NCBI GenBank assembly: GCA_007120165.1
Contig: SKOH01000021.1
Location: forward strand, 16,892 to 80,891
Source: Clostridiales bacterium
GTDB lineage: Bacteria > Bacillota > Clostridia > Peptostreptococcales > T1SED10-28
Length of the DNA stretch: 64,000 nt
Direction of reading: 5' to 3'
Part shown: positions 51,478-60,620 of the stretch, in pieces
Layout of the letters: each line of letters starts with the position of its first letter
Numbering within the stretch: the first letter of the stretch is position 1
The notes under the pieces: model-generated
Database searches by the model: none
What the model was told of the DNA's origin: nothing
The model's input: only the letters and a program-made list of their open reading frames with translations
Translations under genes and position numbers: made by a program

Positions 51478-52648
51478 AAACACCCTTCGTCCCGTATGGG
51501 CGGAGATTAATTTAGACCATTTAGCCCATAATATGAAAGAAGTAAAGGACAGTATCGGAAAAGACACATTAGCCTGCGCCGTGATCAAAGCAGACGGTTA
51601 TGGACACGGGGCGGTGGAGATCGCAAAGACGCTTGTCCAGGCAGGCGCTGACCGCTTTGGGGTTGCCACCCTTACCGAAGCCATGGAACTGCGGCGATCC
51701 GGAGTGGAAATCCCGGTAATGGTAATGGGTTACACCCCCGATGAACAGTGGGAAAGCATACTGAAAAACAACATCATCCAAGCCGTATATACCTATGAAC
51801 AGGCAGCGTTCTTTAATAAAAAGGCTCTGGAGCAGGATAAAACAATGACGGTTCATATTAAAGTGGACACGGGCATGTCCCGTCTCGGTTTTCAAACCCA
51901 TGATCAGGACCTGGAAAAGATTAAAGACATCATCCCCATGGAGGGTCTCGAAGTGGAGGGAATCTTTACCCACTTTGCCATGGCCGATGATGAAAATAAA
52001 GAGGTCACCTGCCAGCAGTTTGAAAAATTCCAAACCCTAGTAAAAAAGCTGGAGAGGGAAGGCTATCATATACCGATTAAACACGTATCAAGTTCCGCTG
52101 CTATCATTGACCTGCCGGAGATGAACCTGGATATGGTCCGGGCGGGGCTGATGCTTTACGGTTTTTATCCTTCCGAAGAGGTGGACCATCAGCGGATAAA
52201 ATTAAAAAAAGTCCTGGAATTAAAGGCACGAATCTCTTTGGTAAAGGACCTTGAAAAAGGACGGGGCGTAAGCTACGGACTGACCTACCGGACCCAGGAC
52301 AAGCGTACCATTGCCACCCTGCCGGTGGGATATGCCGATGGATTTACCCGGCTCCTTACCGGCAAAGCGAAGGTGATGGTCGATGGCAGTCCCTATCCGG
52401 TAGTGGGAAGAATCTGCATGGATCAGTCGATGATTGACATCACCGGGATCAGCGCTTCCATCGGAGATACGGTAACGGTAATCAGCAGTCGGGATGAAGA
52501 TCCCAATACCGCCGATGATCTGGCGGCGTTACTGGGTACCATCAATTACGAAATTGTTTGTATGATCAGCAGAAGAGTACCCCGGGTATATGTAAGCGGG
52601 GGGGACGTGAGAACAATTACCGATCACTTGTTGACACGACAATCTTAA
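51467..52648 (+). CDS. alr: Alanine racemase
   Basis: This PLP enzyme makes D-alanine for peptidoglycan. The PLP lysine lies in AVIKADGYGHGAVE (near residue 40), and the second catalytic residue, tyrosine, in GRGVSYGLTYRT of the C-terminal domain, followed by LPVGYADGFTR and VGRICMDQSMIDI. At 393 residues the length is normal. Two ATGs stand together at 51467 and 51470, after AGGAGG. The promoter of the toxin-antitoxin pair lies inside its 3' end. Confidence 0.96.
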   Translation: MMNKNTLRPVWAEINLDHLAHNMKEVKDSIGKDTLACAVIKADGYGHGAVEIAKTLVQAGADRFGVATLTEAMELRRSGVEIPVMVMGYTPDEQWESILKNNIIQAVYTYEQAAFFNKKALEQDKTMTVHIKVDTGMSRLGFQTHDQDLEKIKDIIPMEGLEVEGIFTHFAMADDENKEVTCQQFEKFQTLVKKLEREGYHIPIKHVSSSAAIIDLPEMNLDMVRAGLMLYGFYPSEEVDHQRIKLKKVLELKARISLVKDLEKGRGVSYGLTYRTQDKRTIATLPVGYADGFTRLLTGKAKVMVDGSPYPVVGRICMDQSMIDITGISASIGDTVTVISSRDEDPNTADDLAALLGTINYEIVCMISRRVPRVYVSGGDVRTITDHLLTRQS

Positions 52649-52660
52649 GTGAGATATAAT
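52631..52660 (+). promoter_or_regulatory. Strong sigma-A promoter for mazEF inside the end of alr
   Basis: TTGACA, an 18-base spacer and TATAAT, both perfect hexamers, span the alr stop codon and lie 37 bases before the antitoxin start. It lets the toxin-antitoxin pair be expressed apart from alr. Confidence 0.82.
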
Positions 52661-52696
52661 AGAAGGTAGCCTAATACTTATGACTGGAGGTGCAGT

Positions 52697-52972
52697 ATGG
52701 CCAATTCGGAGAAAATTATCGTGCATTTGCCTTCATCAATTATTGAGGAAGCGGATCACCTGGCAAAAATGGAGAATTTGGATCGAAGTGAATTTTTAAC
52801 AAAAATTATTCGCTCCTACCTACAGGAAAAATGCTTCGGTGAAAATCTTTTACGACTTAAAGAAGGGTACGAGGAAATGGCAAGCATTAATACTGCCCTG
52901 GCAGAACTGGGTATGAGCATAGATTTGCCTTCGCTGGAAGACTATGAAGGCAAGATATCGGAGAGTGATTAA
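52697..52972 (+). CDS. mazE: MazE/EndoAI-type antitoxin (ribbon-helix-helix)
   Basis: The 91-residue protein has an N-terminal ribbon-helix-helix domain (KIIVHLPSSIIEEADHLAKMENLDRSEFLTKIIRSYLQEK) like B. subtilis EndoAI (NdoAI), followed by a 45-residue acidic tail that should wrap and block the toxin. It probably also represses its own promoter. TGGAGGTG precedes the ATG. The toxin gene follows after three bases, and alr lies upstream exactly as in Bacillus. Confidence 0.9.
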   Translation: MANSEKIIVHLPSSIIEEADHLAKMENLDRSEFLTKIIRSYLQEKCFGENLLRLKEGYEEMASINTALAELGMSIDLPSLEDYEGKISESD

Positions 52973-52975
52973 ACC

Positions 52976-53329
52976 GTGGCAATTAAAAGAGGAGATATGT
53001 TTTATGCAGACCTGAGTCCTGTGATCGGTTCGGAACAAGGTGGGGTAAGACCGGTGTTGATCATCCAAAACAACATCGGTAACAAATACAGCCCTACGGT
53101 TATTGTTGCGGCCATAACTTCCAAGATCAACAAAGGGAAGTTACCCACCCATGTGGAACTGGATACCACCCATTACAAGATTCCCAAAAATTCCGTCATA
53201 TTACTGGAGCAGATTCGAACGATTGATAAAAAACGATTGGAAGAAAAAATCGGAACTCTGGATGAGCGAACGATGTTGAAGGTAAACCGGGCACTGTCCA
53301 TCAGCTTAGGGATCTTATCGGATTATTAA
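52976..53329 (+). CDS. mazF: MazF/EndoA-type endoribonuclease toxin
   Basis: The 117-residue PemK/MazF-fold toxin is an mRNA interferase that cuts single-stranded RNA at short sequences. The pattern is [61 protein letters not shown], with the arginine, serine/threonine and glutamine residues of the active cleft. It starts at GTG with only a poor ribosome site (GAGAGTGAT), so its translation is probably coupled to the antitoxin. Its strong likeness to EndoA suggests UACAU-type cutting, but that is inference. Confidence 0.94.
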   Translation: MAIKRGDMFYADLSPVIGSEQGGVRPVLIIQNNIGNKYSPTVIVAAITSKINKGKLPTHVELDTTHYKIPKNSVILLEQIRTIDKKRLEEKIGTLDERTMLKVNRALSISLGILSDY

Positions 53330-53447
53330 AAATCAGCAGTGCTCACGAAAGGAAAGATTTACAAGGTAGAGCTCACTACATAGCGAACATCATTGTACTG
53401 GTATCGGATCAGTACCACATATACCAATAAAACCGTAAAGTGTAACC

Positions 53448-53494
53448 TAAGACCTTTCCTTCTTTCAAACAGCAATTGGGAGAATAAGGTCTTA
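53448..53494 (+). promoter_or_regulatory. Inverted repeat in the yitT-like leader
   Basis: TAAGACCTT and AAGGTCTTA form a perfect nine-base inverted repeat with a 29-base loop, ending 23 bases before the yitT-like ATG. It could be a leader RNA structure or a wide operator. A shorter GTACTG/CAGTAC pair lies upstream at about 53394-53414. Confidence 0.4.
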
Positions 53495-53517
53495 ATTTGT
53501 GGAAAGGAGCGTACACT

Positions 53518-54384
53518 ATGATCGAAAATAAAAAATATCGTCTGCTGTTAGAGTATCTTGCCATCGCCGTAGGCTCAGGACTACTGGCGTTTTCTTTGGT
53601 GTTTTTCCTGGAGCCGAACACCATTGCCCCCGGCGGGGTAACGGGTTTTGCCATTTTAATTCAAAAGATTTTTGGAATCCCCATTGATTTTACCAACCTG
53701 GCCGTAAATATCCCGCTGTTTATTGCAGGGATTATGATCCTCGGAAAAGCCTTCGGAGCGAAAACCGCCTATGCAACCATTATGCTGTCGGTATTTATCC
53801 GGTTTTTCTACGTGTTTTTCGGCGACATTGCCGTGACCGACGATTTGCTGCTGGCCGCAATTTACGGCGGCGTCATCTCCGGAGTAGGCCTGGGAATTGT
53901 CTTTCGCTACGGAGGCACCACGGGAGGAACCGACCTTGGGGGGGCCATTCTCAATAAGTTTTTTCCCAATCTCAGTACCGCTAAAATGATGATGCTTTTG
54001 GATCTTATTGTGGTGGCCGCTGCGGGGCTGGTGGAAAGAAGAATTGAAACTTCCCTTTACTCCATTATTGCGCTGTATATTCTGGTAAAGCTGATCGACT
54101 TTATTGTTGAGGGACTTAGCTATGCCAAAGCCTTTTATATTATTTCCAATGATCCCGACGGGATGGGAAAAAAGATTACCAAGGAAATGAACCGGGGGGT
54201 TACCGCCCTTTCCGGAAGAGGGGTTTATACCGGAGACAACCGGGATGTGCTGCTGTGTGTGGTAAACCGGGCCCAGGTGGCGAAGTTAAAACGGATTGTC
54301 CACGAGGTGGATCCGAAAGCCTTTATGATGGTCAGTACCATCCATGAGGTTTTAGGAGAAGGTTTTAAAGAAATCAAACAGTAA
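53518..54384 (+). CDS. YitT family membrane protein (DUF161-DUF2179)
   Basis: The 288-residue protein has five or six N-terminal helices with the family stretch FFLEPNTIAPGGVTGFAILIQKIFGIP and FRYGGTTGGTDLGGAILNK, and a C-terminal soluble DUF2179 domain (GVTALSGRGVYTGDNRDVLLCVVNRAQVAKLKRIV). Function is unknown, though many Firmicutes carry several copies. The track starts at TTG 53497; the ATG at 53518 with AAAGGAGC before it is preferred. It is a single-gene unit between mazF and the transketolase pair. Confidence 0.9.
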   Translation: MIENKKYRLLLEYLAIAVGSGLLAFSLVFFLEPNTIAPGGVTGFAILIQKIFGIPIDFTNLAVNIPLFIAGIMILGKAFGAKTAYATIMLSVFIRFFYVFFGDIAVTDDLLLAAIYGGVISGVGLGIVFRYGGTTGGTDLGGAILNKFFPNLSTAKMMMLLDLIVVAAAGLVERRIETSLYSIIALYILVKLIDFIVEGLSYAKAFYIISNDPDGMGKKITKEMNRGVTALSGRGVYTGDNRDVLLCVVNRAQVAKLKRIVHEVDPKAFMMVSTIHEVLGEGFKEIKQ

Positions 54385-54457
54385 CGCCCCCAAAATAAAG
54401 ATGAATCATGCACCAAAACATATAGCTAGAACAAACTACTAGGAGGTTATCAATACT

Positions 54458-55291
54458 ATGAATCAGGAATTACTTGAATTACTTGAACAAAAGGCCACGA
54501 TCCTTCGCAGGGATATTGTGGAAATGCTTTATAAAGCCGGATCCGGACATCCCGGGGGCTCCCTGTCCGCTGTGGAAATCCTCAGTGCACTCTATTTTAA
54601 AGAAATGAATGTGGATGAGAAGAACCCTTCCTGGAAGCAGCGGGACCGATTTGTACTGTCTAAGGGACATGCTGCGCCGGTACTGTACGCCGCCTTGGGA
54701 GAAAAGGGATTTTTTCCAAAGAGTGAACTATGGAAGCTTCGAAAAATCGGAAGTCTGCTGCAGGGCCATCCGGAGATGAAAAACATCCCCGGAGTGGATA
54801 TGTCCACCGGTTCCCTCGGTCAGGGATTTTCTACCGCTGTGGGAATGGCTTTGGGACTGAAAACCGATAACAGTGACAGTCGGGTCTTTACCCTGCTGGG
54901 AGACGGTGAATTGCAGGAAGGGATTGTTTGGGAAGCAGCCATGGCAGCCCCCCATTATAAACTGGACAATCTGACAGCCTTTGTGGATCATAACGGCCTG
55001 CAGATTGACGGACCCAACGAAGAAGTCATGGGAGTAAATCCTATTACCGATAAATTTAAAGCCTTCGGGTGGAATGTACTGACCGCCGCCGGTCATGATT
55101 TCGGTGAGATTTTGGATGCCCTTCAAAAAGCAAAGGAAACCAAGGGTAAGCCCACAGTAATCATTGCCGAGACGATAAAAGGAAAAGGCGTCTCCTTTAT
55201 GGAAGATCAGGCGGGCTGGCACGGAAAAGCTCCGAATAAGGAAGAACGGGATCAGGCAATGAATGAGCTGGGAGGTATGAGTCATGAGTAA
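54458..55291 (+). CDS. Transketolase, N-terminal subunit
   Basis: The 277-residue protein is the TPP-binding half of a split transketolase. It contains [37 protein letters not shown], and the TPP motif [17 protein letters not shown] followed by [15 protein letters not shown]. Together with the next gene product it moves two-carbon units between sugar phosphates in the non-oxidative pentose phosphate pathway. AGGAGG lies before the ATG. It overlaps the C-terminal subunit gene by 8 bases. Split forms are common in anaerobes. Confidence 0.94.
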   Translation: MNQELLELLEQKATILRRDIVEMLYKAGSGHPGGSLSAVEILSALYFKEMNVDEKNPSWKQRDRFVLSKGHAAPVLYAALGEKGFFPKSELWKLRKIGSLLQGHPEMKNIPGVDMSTGSLGQGFSTAVGMALGLKTDNSDSRVFTLLGDGELQEGIVWEAAMAAPHYKLDNLTAFVDHNGLQIDGPNEEVMGVNPITDKFKAFGWNVLTAAGHDFGEILDALQKAKETKGKPTVIIAETIKGKGVSFMEDQAGWHGKAPNKEERDQAMNELGGMSHE

Positions 55292-56222
55292 AATGATGGC
55301 AACAAGAGACGGATATGGAAAAGCCTTAGTGGAACTTGGAAAAGAAAATGAAAATGTGGTGGTATTGGATGCGGATTTGTCAAAATCAACGAAAACCGCA
55401 GAGTTCGGGGAAACCTATCCCGAACGGTTTTTCAATGCGGGAGTGGCAGAACAGAACTTAATCGGCCTTGCTGCCGGACTGTCTACTACGGGAAAAATCC
55501 CCTTTGCCAGTTCCTTCGCGATGTTTGCTTCGGGAAGAGCCTTTGAGATCATTCGAAATTCCATCGGATATCCTCAGCTAAACGTTAAAATCTGTGCCAC
55601 CCATGCGGGAATTACCGTAGGGGAAGACGGCGCTTCCCATCAGGCTTTGGAAGACATTGCCTGCATGCGGACCATTCCCAATATGACCGTTATTGTACCC
55701 TCCGACGGAGTGGAGGCCATGGCGGCAGTTAAAAAAATTGCCGACTATCAGGGTCCGGTGTACTTGCGCCTGGGACGCTTAGCGGTACCGGTAATTAATG
55801 ATCAGGAAAACTACGAATTCGAAATCGGAAAAGGGGTTACGCTAAAAGAAGGGGCGGATATTACCATTATTGCCACGGGACTGATGGTCCACGAAGCCCT
55901 AAAAGCGGCAAAGAGTTTGGAAGATAACGGGGTTGAGGCGAGGGTATTAAACCTGCATACAATCAAACCCATTGACAGTGATTTAATTATAAAAGCAGCC
56001 GAGGAAACCGGCTTGATAATTACCGCAGAGGAACATAACATCATTGGCGGACTGGGCTCCGCTGTAGCGGAAGTGTTATCGGAAAACAGGCCGGTACCGC
56101 TAAAGCGTATCGGAGTAAACGATACCTTCGGAGAGTCGGGGAAACCTGAGGAACTGTTGGAGAAATACGGACTGTCGGCGGATAAGATTTTCAAGACCGC
56201 CATCGAACTGCTGGCCCGCTAA
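55284..56222 (+). CDS. Transketolase, C-terminal subunit
   Basis: The 312-residue partner holds the pyrimidine-binding and C-terminal domains: [37 protein letters not shown] with the catalytic glutamate, [29 protein letters not shown], and [11 protein letters not shown]. Both halves are required for activity. Its ATG lies within the end of the N-terminal subunit gene, after GGGAGG. Split length and motifs are as expected. Confidence 0.94.
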   Translation: MSKMMATRDGYGKALVELGKENENVVVLDADLSKSTKTAEFGETYPERFFNAGVAEQNLIGLAAGLSTTGKIPFASSFAMFASGRAFEIIRNSIGYPQLNVKICATHAGITVGEDGASHQALEDIACMRTIPNMTVIVPSDGVEAMAAVKKIADYQGPVYLRLGRLAVPVINDQENYEFEIGKGVTLKEGADITIIATGLMVHEALKAAKSLEDNGVEARVLNLHTIKPIDSDLIIKAAEETGLIITAEEHNIIGGLGSAVAEVLSENRPVPLKRIGVNDTFGESGKPEELLEKYGLSADKIFKTAIELLAR

Positions 56223-56278
56223 ATTGCCGATAAAAACAATTGGATATCGCTGTACCCGTTAAAAAATCAGCGTGTCTG

Positions 56279-56306
56279 TTGGATATATCATTACATCTGT
56301 TAGAAT
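56279..56306 (+). promoter_or_regulatory. Promoter for prfC
   Basis: TTGGAT, a 16-base spacer and TAGAAT lie about 50 bases before the RF3 start. Confidence 0.5.
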
Positions 56307-56357
56307 ATGGTTATTATTTGAAAACCTAGAGGGTAATTTACTATTGGAGTTGTTATA

Positions 56358-57962
56358 ATGGATAAAAATTTTATTAATGAGATCAACAAACGAAGGACCT
56401 TTGCAATCATTTCCCATCCCGATGCGGGAAAAACCACGTTAACGGAGAAGTTTCTTCTGTATGGAGGGGCGATCCGTTTAGCCGGCTCCGTAAAATCCCG
56501 AAAGGCTCAGAAACATGCGGTTTCCGACTGGATGGAAATTGAAAAGCAGCGGGGAATCTCGGTGACCTCCAGTGTGATGCAGTTTAACTATGACGGAGCC
56601 TGTATCAACATTTTGGATACCCCGGGACACCAGGACTTCTCGGAGGATACTTACCGTACCTTAACCGCAGCGGACAGTGCCGTAATGGTTATTGACTGCG
56701 CCAAAGGGGTAGAGCCCCAGACGAAAAAGCTGTTTCGGGTTTGTAAGGACCGAAATATCCCGATTTTTACCTTTATCAACAAACTGGACCGGGCGGGAAA
56801 GGACCCCCTGGAGCTGATGGAAGAGATCGAATCAGTTCTGGGCATTCAGTCTTACCCCATGAACTGGCCCATTGGGACCGATGGAGATTTTAAAGGGGTA
56901 TACAATCGGGAAAAAAAGCGTATTGAACTGTTTCAGGATGGAGACCATGGACAGAACATCGCAAAAATTGTCAGTAAAGACCTTAATGACGAGGGACTTG
57001 CCGACATTATCGGAGCCGATTACTATCAGCGCCTACGGGATGAAGTGGAACTGCTGGATATGGCCGGAGACGACTTTGATCATGATAAGGTGCAGCAGGG
57101 AGAACTGACCCCGATGTTTTTCGGAAGTGCCATGACCAATTTTGGTGTGGAACCTTTCTTAGAGTCATTTTTAAAGCTGACCTATAAACCGGAAGCGAGA
57201 AACAGCAATCAGGGCATGATTCCTCCGGAGGATCCGAATTTTTCCGGATTCATCTTTAAAATCCAGGCGAATATGAACCCCGCCCACCGGGACCGTTTGG
57301 CCTTTATTAGAATCTGTTCCGGAAAGTTTGAAAAGGGCATGTCGGTATACAACTCCCGGACAGGCAAGAAAATTCGACTGGCCCAGCCGCAGCAGTTTTT
57401 GGCTCAGGACCGGGAGATTGTGGATACCGCCTATCCCGGAGATATTATCGGGGTCCATGACCCGGGACTGTTTAAAATCAGTGATACCCTGTCGGAAGCC
57501 GATGCGTCCCTAAGGTATGAACGGATCCCTGTGTTCCCTCCGGAACATTTTTCGAAGATCATTCCGAAAAATTCCATGAAACGAAAACAGTTCTTAAAAG
57601 GAATTCAGCAGTTAGCCGAGGAAGGGGCCATTCAGGTATTTAAAAGACCCAATATCGGTATAGAGGAATACATTGTAGGCGTGGTAGGCGTCCTGCAGTT
57701 TCAGGTGCTGGAATACCGGCTGAACAATGAGTACGGCGTGGATATTATTATGGAAAATATGGCCCATCGATACATTCGATGGATTGAAATGGATAAGTAC
57801 GATCCTGACCGTTTCAGTACAACGATGGACAGTATGCTGGTGGAGGATCATGACGGAAACCCCGCCATTATACTACAGAATGAATGGTCCATTGGAAAAA
57901 TCGAAGACCGGAATACCGGTGTGGTACTGAAAGACATTTATAAAAAAGATTTGGATGAATAG
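56358..57962 (+). CDS. prfC: Peptide chain release factor 3
   Basis: This 534-residue GTPase removes RF1/RF2 from the ribosome after peptide release. The G motifs are all visible: SHPDAGKTTLTEKFL (G1), the RGISVTSS switch I (G2), DTPGHQDFSEDTYR (G3), and NKLDRAG (G4). The RF3-specific PVFPPEHFSKIIPKNSMKRKQF stretch near the end separates it from elongation factor G. Its ribosome site is weak (TTGGAG), and a small promoter precedes it. Single-gene unit. Confidence 0.96.
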   Translation: MDKNFINEINKRRTFAIISHPDAGKTTLTEKFLLYGGAIRLAGSVKSRKAQKHAVSDWMEIEKQRGISVTSSVMQFNYDGACINILDTPGHQDFSEDTYRTLTAADSAVMVIDCAKGVEPQTKKLFRVCKDRNIPIFTFINKLDRAGKDPLELMEEIESVLGIQSYPMNWPIGTDGDFKGVYNREKKRIELFQDGDHGQNIAKIVSKDLNDEGLADIIGADYYQRLRDEVELLDMAGDDFDHDKVQQGELTPMFFGSAMTNFGVEPFLESFLKLTYKPEARNSNQGMIPPEDPNFSGFIFKIQANMNPAHRDRLAFIRICSGKFEKGMSVYNSRTGKKIRLAQPQQFLAQDREIVDTAYPGDIIGVHDPGLFKISDTLSEADASLRYERIPVFPPEHFSKIIPKNSMKRKQFLKGIQQLAEEGAIQVFKRPNIGIEEYIVGVVGVLQFQVLEYRLNNEYGVDIIMENMAHRYIRWIEMDKYDPDRFSTTMDSMLVEDHDGNPAIILQNEWSIGKIEDRNTGVVLKDIYKKDLDE

Positions 57963-58020
57963 GAGGTTTCTTTCAAATCAGCCAATTTCTCCAGCTAAAA
58001 AAGGATATTGAATATAAAAC

Positions 58021-58057
58021 AAAAATTAAGGGGTGTTTTTACCCCTTAATTTTTTTC
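58021..58057. terminator. Bidirectional terminator between prfC and the HD gene
   Basis: AAAAATTAAGGGGT pairs exactly with ACCCCTTAATTTTT around a six-base loop. It overlaps the stop codon of the minus-strand HD gene. Confidence 0.9.
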
Positions 58058-58630
58058 GTCAATTTCTTGTAAAGTTTTTAAAAGGAGGACTAACTCCGCT
58101 GTATCATCCGGCGAAAGGGCTGATTGATCAGGGCAATTCCGTTCAGCGGGCAGGACTGTAACCCAGGCAGAATACTCCCCGTCCCGGAAGGGTTTTCTGG
58201 TCAGATCCCGATGATGATAACGGGTAAGAAAGATCACCGGGGCTTCGGTCCCGAGCCGTTGAAGGATCTCAGCGCCGATGACGGGATGCTGTTCTTTATA
58301 GTAAAGGGCTTTCGTTAAAAAAACCGGCAGGATTTTTCCCGGGATTCGAAGCTTTTTAACCAGCACCGCCAGGGCTTTATTAACCAGGGTTAAGTTGCTC
58401 TTGGTTTTTCCCACATCATGAAGAAGGGCCGCCTTAATCAATAAAGGGCTGTGCTCTTTTTCTGCCAGACAGTCATAGGCAATATTCAGACAGTGGCGCT
58501 GTTCACTGATTCGAAGACGACGAAACAGCGCAGTTTCCTCAGCCGTCAGATAGGACCGAAGAAACTGTAAATCCTCAGGGGTCACTTTCGCCTTTAATCC
58601 CCGGTAAAATTGTTTGATCCGATAAAGCAT
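58046..58630 (-). CDS. HD domain protein, probable phosphohydrolase
   Basis: The 194-residue protein is an HD-domain hydrolase with paired metal ligands in IKAALLHDVGKTKS and histidines in HPVIGAEIL and FLTRYHHRD. It is a compact, single-domain form without a GGDEF, GAF or response-regulator partner, so a nucleotide phosphohydrolase is more likely than a cyclic-di-GMP enzyme, though HDIG-type signalling cannot be excluded. The N terminus is basic (YRIKQFYRGLKAK). GGGAGG precedes the ATG. Confidence 0.82.
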   Translation of the reverse strand: MLYRIKQFYRGLKAKVTPEDLQFLRSYLTAEETALFRRLRISEQRHCLNIAYDCLAEKEHSPLLIKAALLHDVGKTKSNLTLVNKALAVLVKKLRIPGKILPVFLTKALYYKEQHPVIGAEILQRLGTEAPVIFLTRYHHRDLTRKPFRDGEYSAWVTVLPAERNCPDQSALSPDDTAELVLLLKTLQEIDEKN

Positions 58631-58786
58631 TAGGTACCTCCCGTTATTAATAGTCTTTATTTGATTTTAACACATATGAAAAATTTCGAAAATGAATTAA
58701 ACAGAATAAGGACCGGAAACTATTAGCAATGGACATTTTGGGTATAAAAAGAAGTAGAGCCAAACATATTTTTAAGGAGGGATAGG

Positions 58787-59728
58787 ATGAAAGCGCTGTT
58801 TACTTATGACTATGGAGAAAAGAAAATGCAGAGCATTAAAAATCTCGGCTACGAGATCGTTCTTCGAAAGGAAGGGGATTTGGTATATGATGAAAAGCTG
58901 CGGGATATAGAAGCCTTATTTTGCTACAATCCCTTTTCCACGCTGGACATTGCAAAAATGAAAAAATTAAAATGGATTCAGCTGTCCAGTATCGGCATCG
59001 ATCAGGTGCCCTTGGAGAAGGTAAAGAAACAGGGAATAATTCTTACCAATAATAAAGGGGGCTACAGTGTACCCATGGGCGAATTTATCGTTATGAAAAT
59101 TCTCGAGCTCTTTAAAAACAGCAAGACCTTTCACCACCAGCAGCAGCAAAAGCTGTGGAAAATCGACACCTCCTTAATTGAACTGTATAATAAAAGGGTA
59201 AGCTTTATCGGAACCGGAAGTATAGCCGTGGAAGGGGCAAAGCGTCTGCAGGGCTTTGGTGTGGAAATTACCGGGGTCAATACCAAGGGACGGGATGTGG
59301 AGTATTTTCATAAATGCTACCCCCTGAAGGATTTAAAAGAAGTGTTAAAGCATAGCGACGTGGTGGTTCTGACGATCCCCTATACCGGCGAAACCCATCA
59401 CTTAATCGACGATGAAGCTTTGGCGGTGATGAATCCGAAGGCTTATCTGATCAATGTGTCCCGGGGCACCATTGTGGATCAGCAGGCACTGATTCGGCAT
59501 CTTAAGGAGCAGTCGATTCAAGGGGCGGCACTGGACGTATTTGAAAAAGAGCCGTTGCCGGAGGACAGCCCCCTATGGGAGCTTTCAAATGCGGATATTA
59601 CCCCCCATAATTCCTGGGTGTCGGAAATGCGAAACCAGCGGCGTTTTGATACCCTCTATAAAAACTGCGATCGCTACATTAGCGGTGAACCATTGATCAA
59701 TGAGGTGGACCTGAATAAGGGCTATTAA
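58787..59728 (+). CDS. D-isomer specific 2-hydroxyacid dehydrogenase
   Basis: The 313-residue NAD(P)-dependent enzyme has the nucleotide-binding SFIGTGSIAVEGAKRLQGFG in the middle, the arginine in LINVSRGTIVDQQALI, the glutamate in DVFEKEPLPE and the histidine in ITPHNSWVSE. The substrate cannot be assigned: phosphoglycerate, D-lactate and phenyllactate-type substrates are all possible. AAGGAGGGA precedes the ATG. It forms a single-gene unit ending in a hairpin. Confidence 0.88.
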   Translation: MKALFTYDYGEKKMQSIKNLGYEIVLRKEGDLVYDEKLRDIEALFCYNPFSTLDIAKMKKLKWIQLSSIGIDQVPLEKVKKQGIILTNNKGGYSVPMGEFIVMKILELFKNSKTFHHQQQQKLWKIDTSLIELYNKRVSFIGTGSIAVEGAKRLQGFGVEITGVNTKGRDVEYFHKCYPLKDLKEVLKHSDVVVLTIPYTGETHHLIDDEALAVMNPKAYLINVSRGTIVDQQALIRHLKEQSIQGAALDVFEKEPLPEDSPLWELSNADITPHNSWVSEMRNQRRFDTLYKNCDRYISGEPLINEVDLNKGY

Positions 59729-59734
59729 ACCACA

Positions 59735-59774
59735 AACCTCCCGAAAGCACTTGAACCTGCAATGCCGGGAGGTT
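59735..59774. terminator. Hairpin between convergent dehydrogenase and plsC genes
   Basis: AACCTCCCG pairs exactly with CGGGAGGTT across a 22-base loop. The T-tract is weak on both sides. Confidence 0.55.
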
Positions 59775-59784
59775 GGTTTAGGGA

Positions 59785-60516
59785 TTATGAAATTTGGTAT
59801 TTCTGCAGGTTTTCCTGAATGGTATTAAGAACCTTTACGGTATTATCCGAGGATTTTTCCTGGCCCTTTTCCTGGGGAAGCAGGGGTTTGGAGATGATTA
59901 CCCGAACCTTTGCGGGACGGATGCGGCTGTTGTTGGCCTCATAAAGCTTATAAGTGTCGATGACCGTCACCGGAACCACCAGGGATTTGGCCTTTTCCGC
60001 AATTTTTAAGCTTCCCGGTTTAAAGGGATTCATCTCCGAGGTTTTGCTTCGGGTACCTTCAGGGAAAATCACCATGGAATGATCATCCTTGATTTTTTTT
60101 GACGCTTCATTAATGGCCCGAAGGGATTGGCGAATATCCATACGGTCGATGAATACACTTTCGGTAAAGTGAATCCATTTACCGATAACCGGGACCTTCC
60201 GCAGTTCTTTTTTTGCCACAAAGCCCAGGGGCTGGTCCAGTACATGAACGAGAATCGGAATATCCAAGTAGCTTTGATGATTGCTGACGAAAAGGGCGGC
60301 CTGGTCCTTGGGGAGGTTTTCCAAACCGATGATTTCCAGATCACATCCGCTAAAGCGCACAATATTTTTGGATAAATTCCGATTGATTTTATAAACCAGA
60401 TTACGCTTTTTATCCTTAGGACCCTTCTTTTCATAATAGTAATGAAGGGGAAAGGTTAAACCGATAAAGAGCATATAGGACACAAAGAAAATAACAAAAA
60501 TGATATGGGTCATCAA
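59785..60516 (-). CDS. plsC: 1-acyl-sn-glycerol-3-phosphate acyltransferase
   Basis: The 243-residue membrane-associated enzyme adds the second acyl chain to lysophosphatidate. It has an N-terminal membrane helix, the HX4D motif in SNHQSYLDIPIL, the glycerol-phosphate binding FPEGTRSKTSE and the PVTVIDTYKL loop. The family also acts on other lysophospholipids. AGGAGG lies before the ATG, with a second ATG next to it. It is divergent from the nitrilase-family gene. Confidence 0.92.
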   Translation of the reverse strand: MMTHIIFVIFFVSYMLFIGLTFPLHYYYEKKGPKDKKRNLVYKINRNLSKNIVRFSGCDLEIIGLENLPKDQAALFVSNHQSYLDIPILVHVLDQPLGFVAKKELRKVPVIGKWIHFTESVFIDRMDIRQSLRAINEASKKIKDDHSMVIFPEGTRSKTSEMNPFKPGSLKIAEKAKSLVVPVTVIDTYKLYEANNSRIRPAKVRVIISKPLLPQEKGQEKSSDNTVKVLNTIQENLQKYQIS

Positions 60517-60620
60517 TAATTCCTCCTAAATAGGTTATGTAACAGATAAAGCCATTTATAATAATATCATAAAGAGCATGGAATTTCTATAAAAAGCCCA
60601 ACAGAAAGGCAGGGAAAAAA

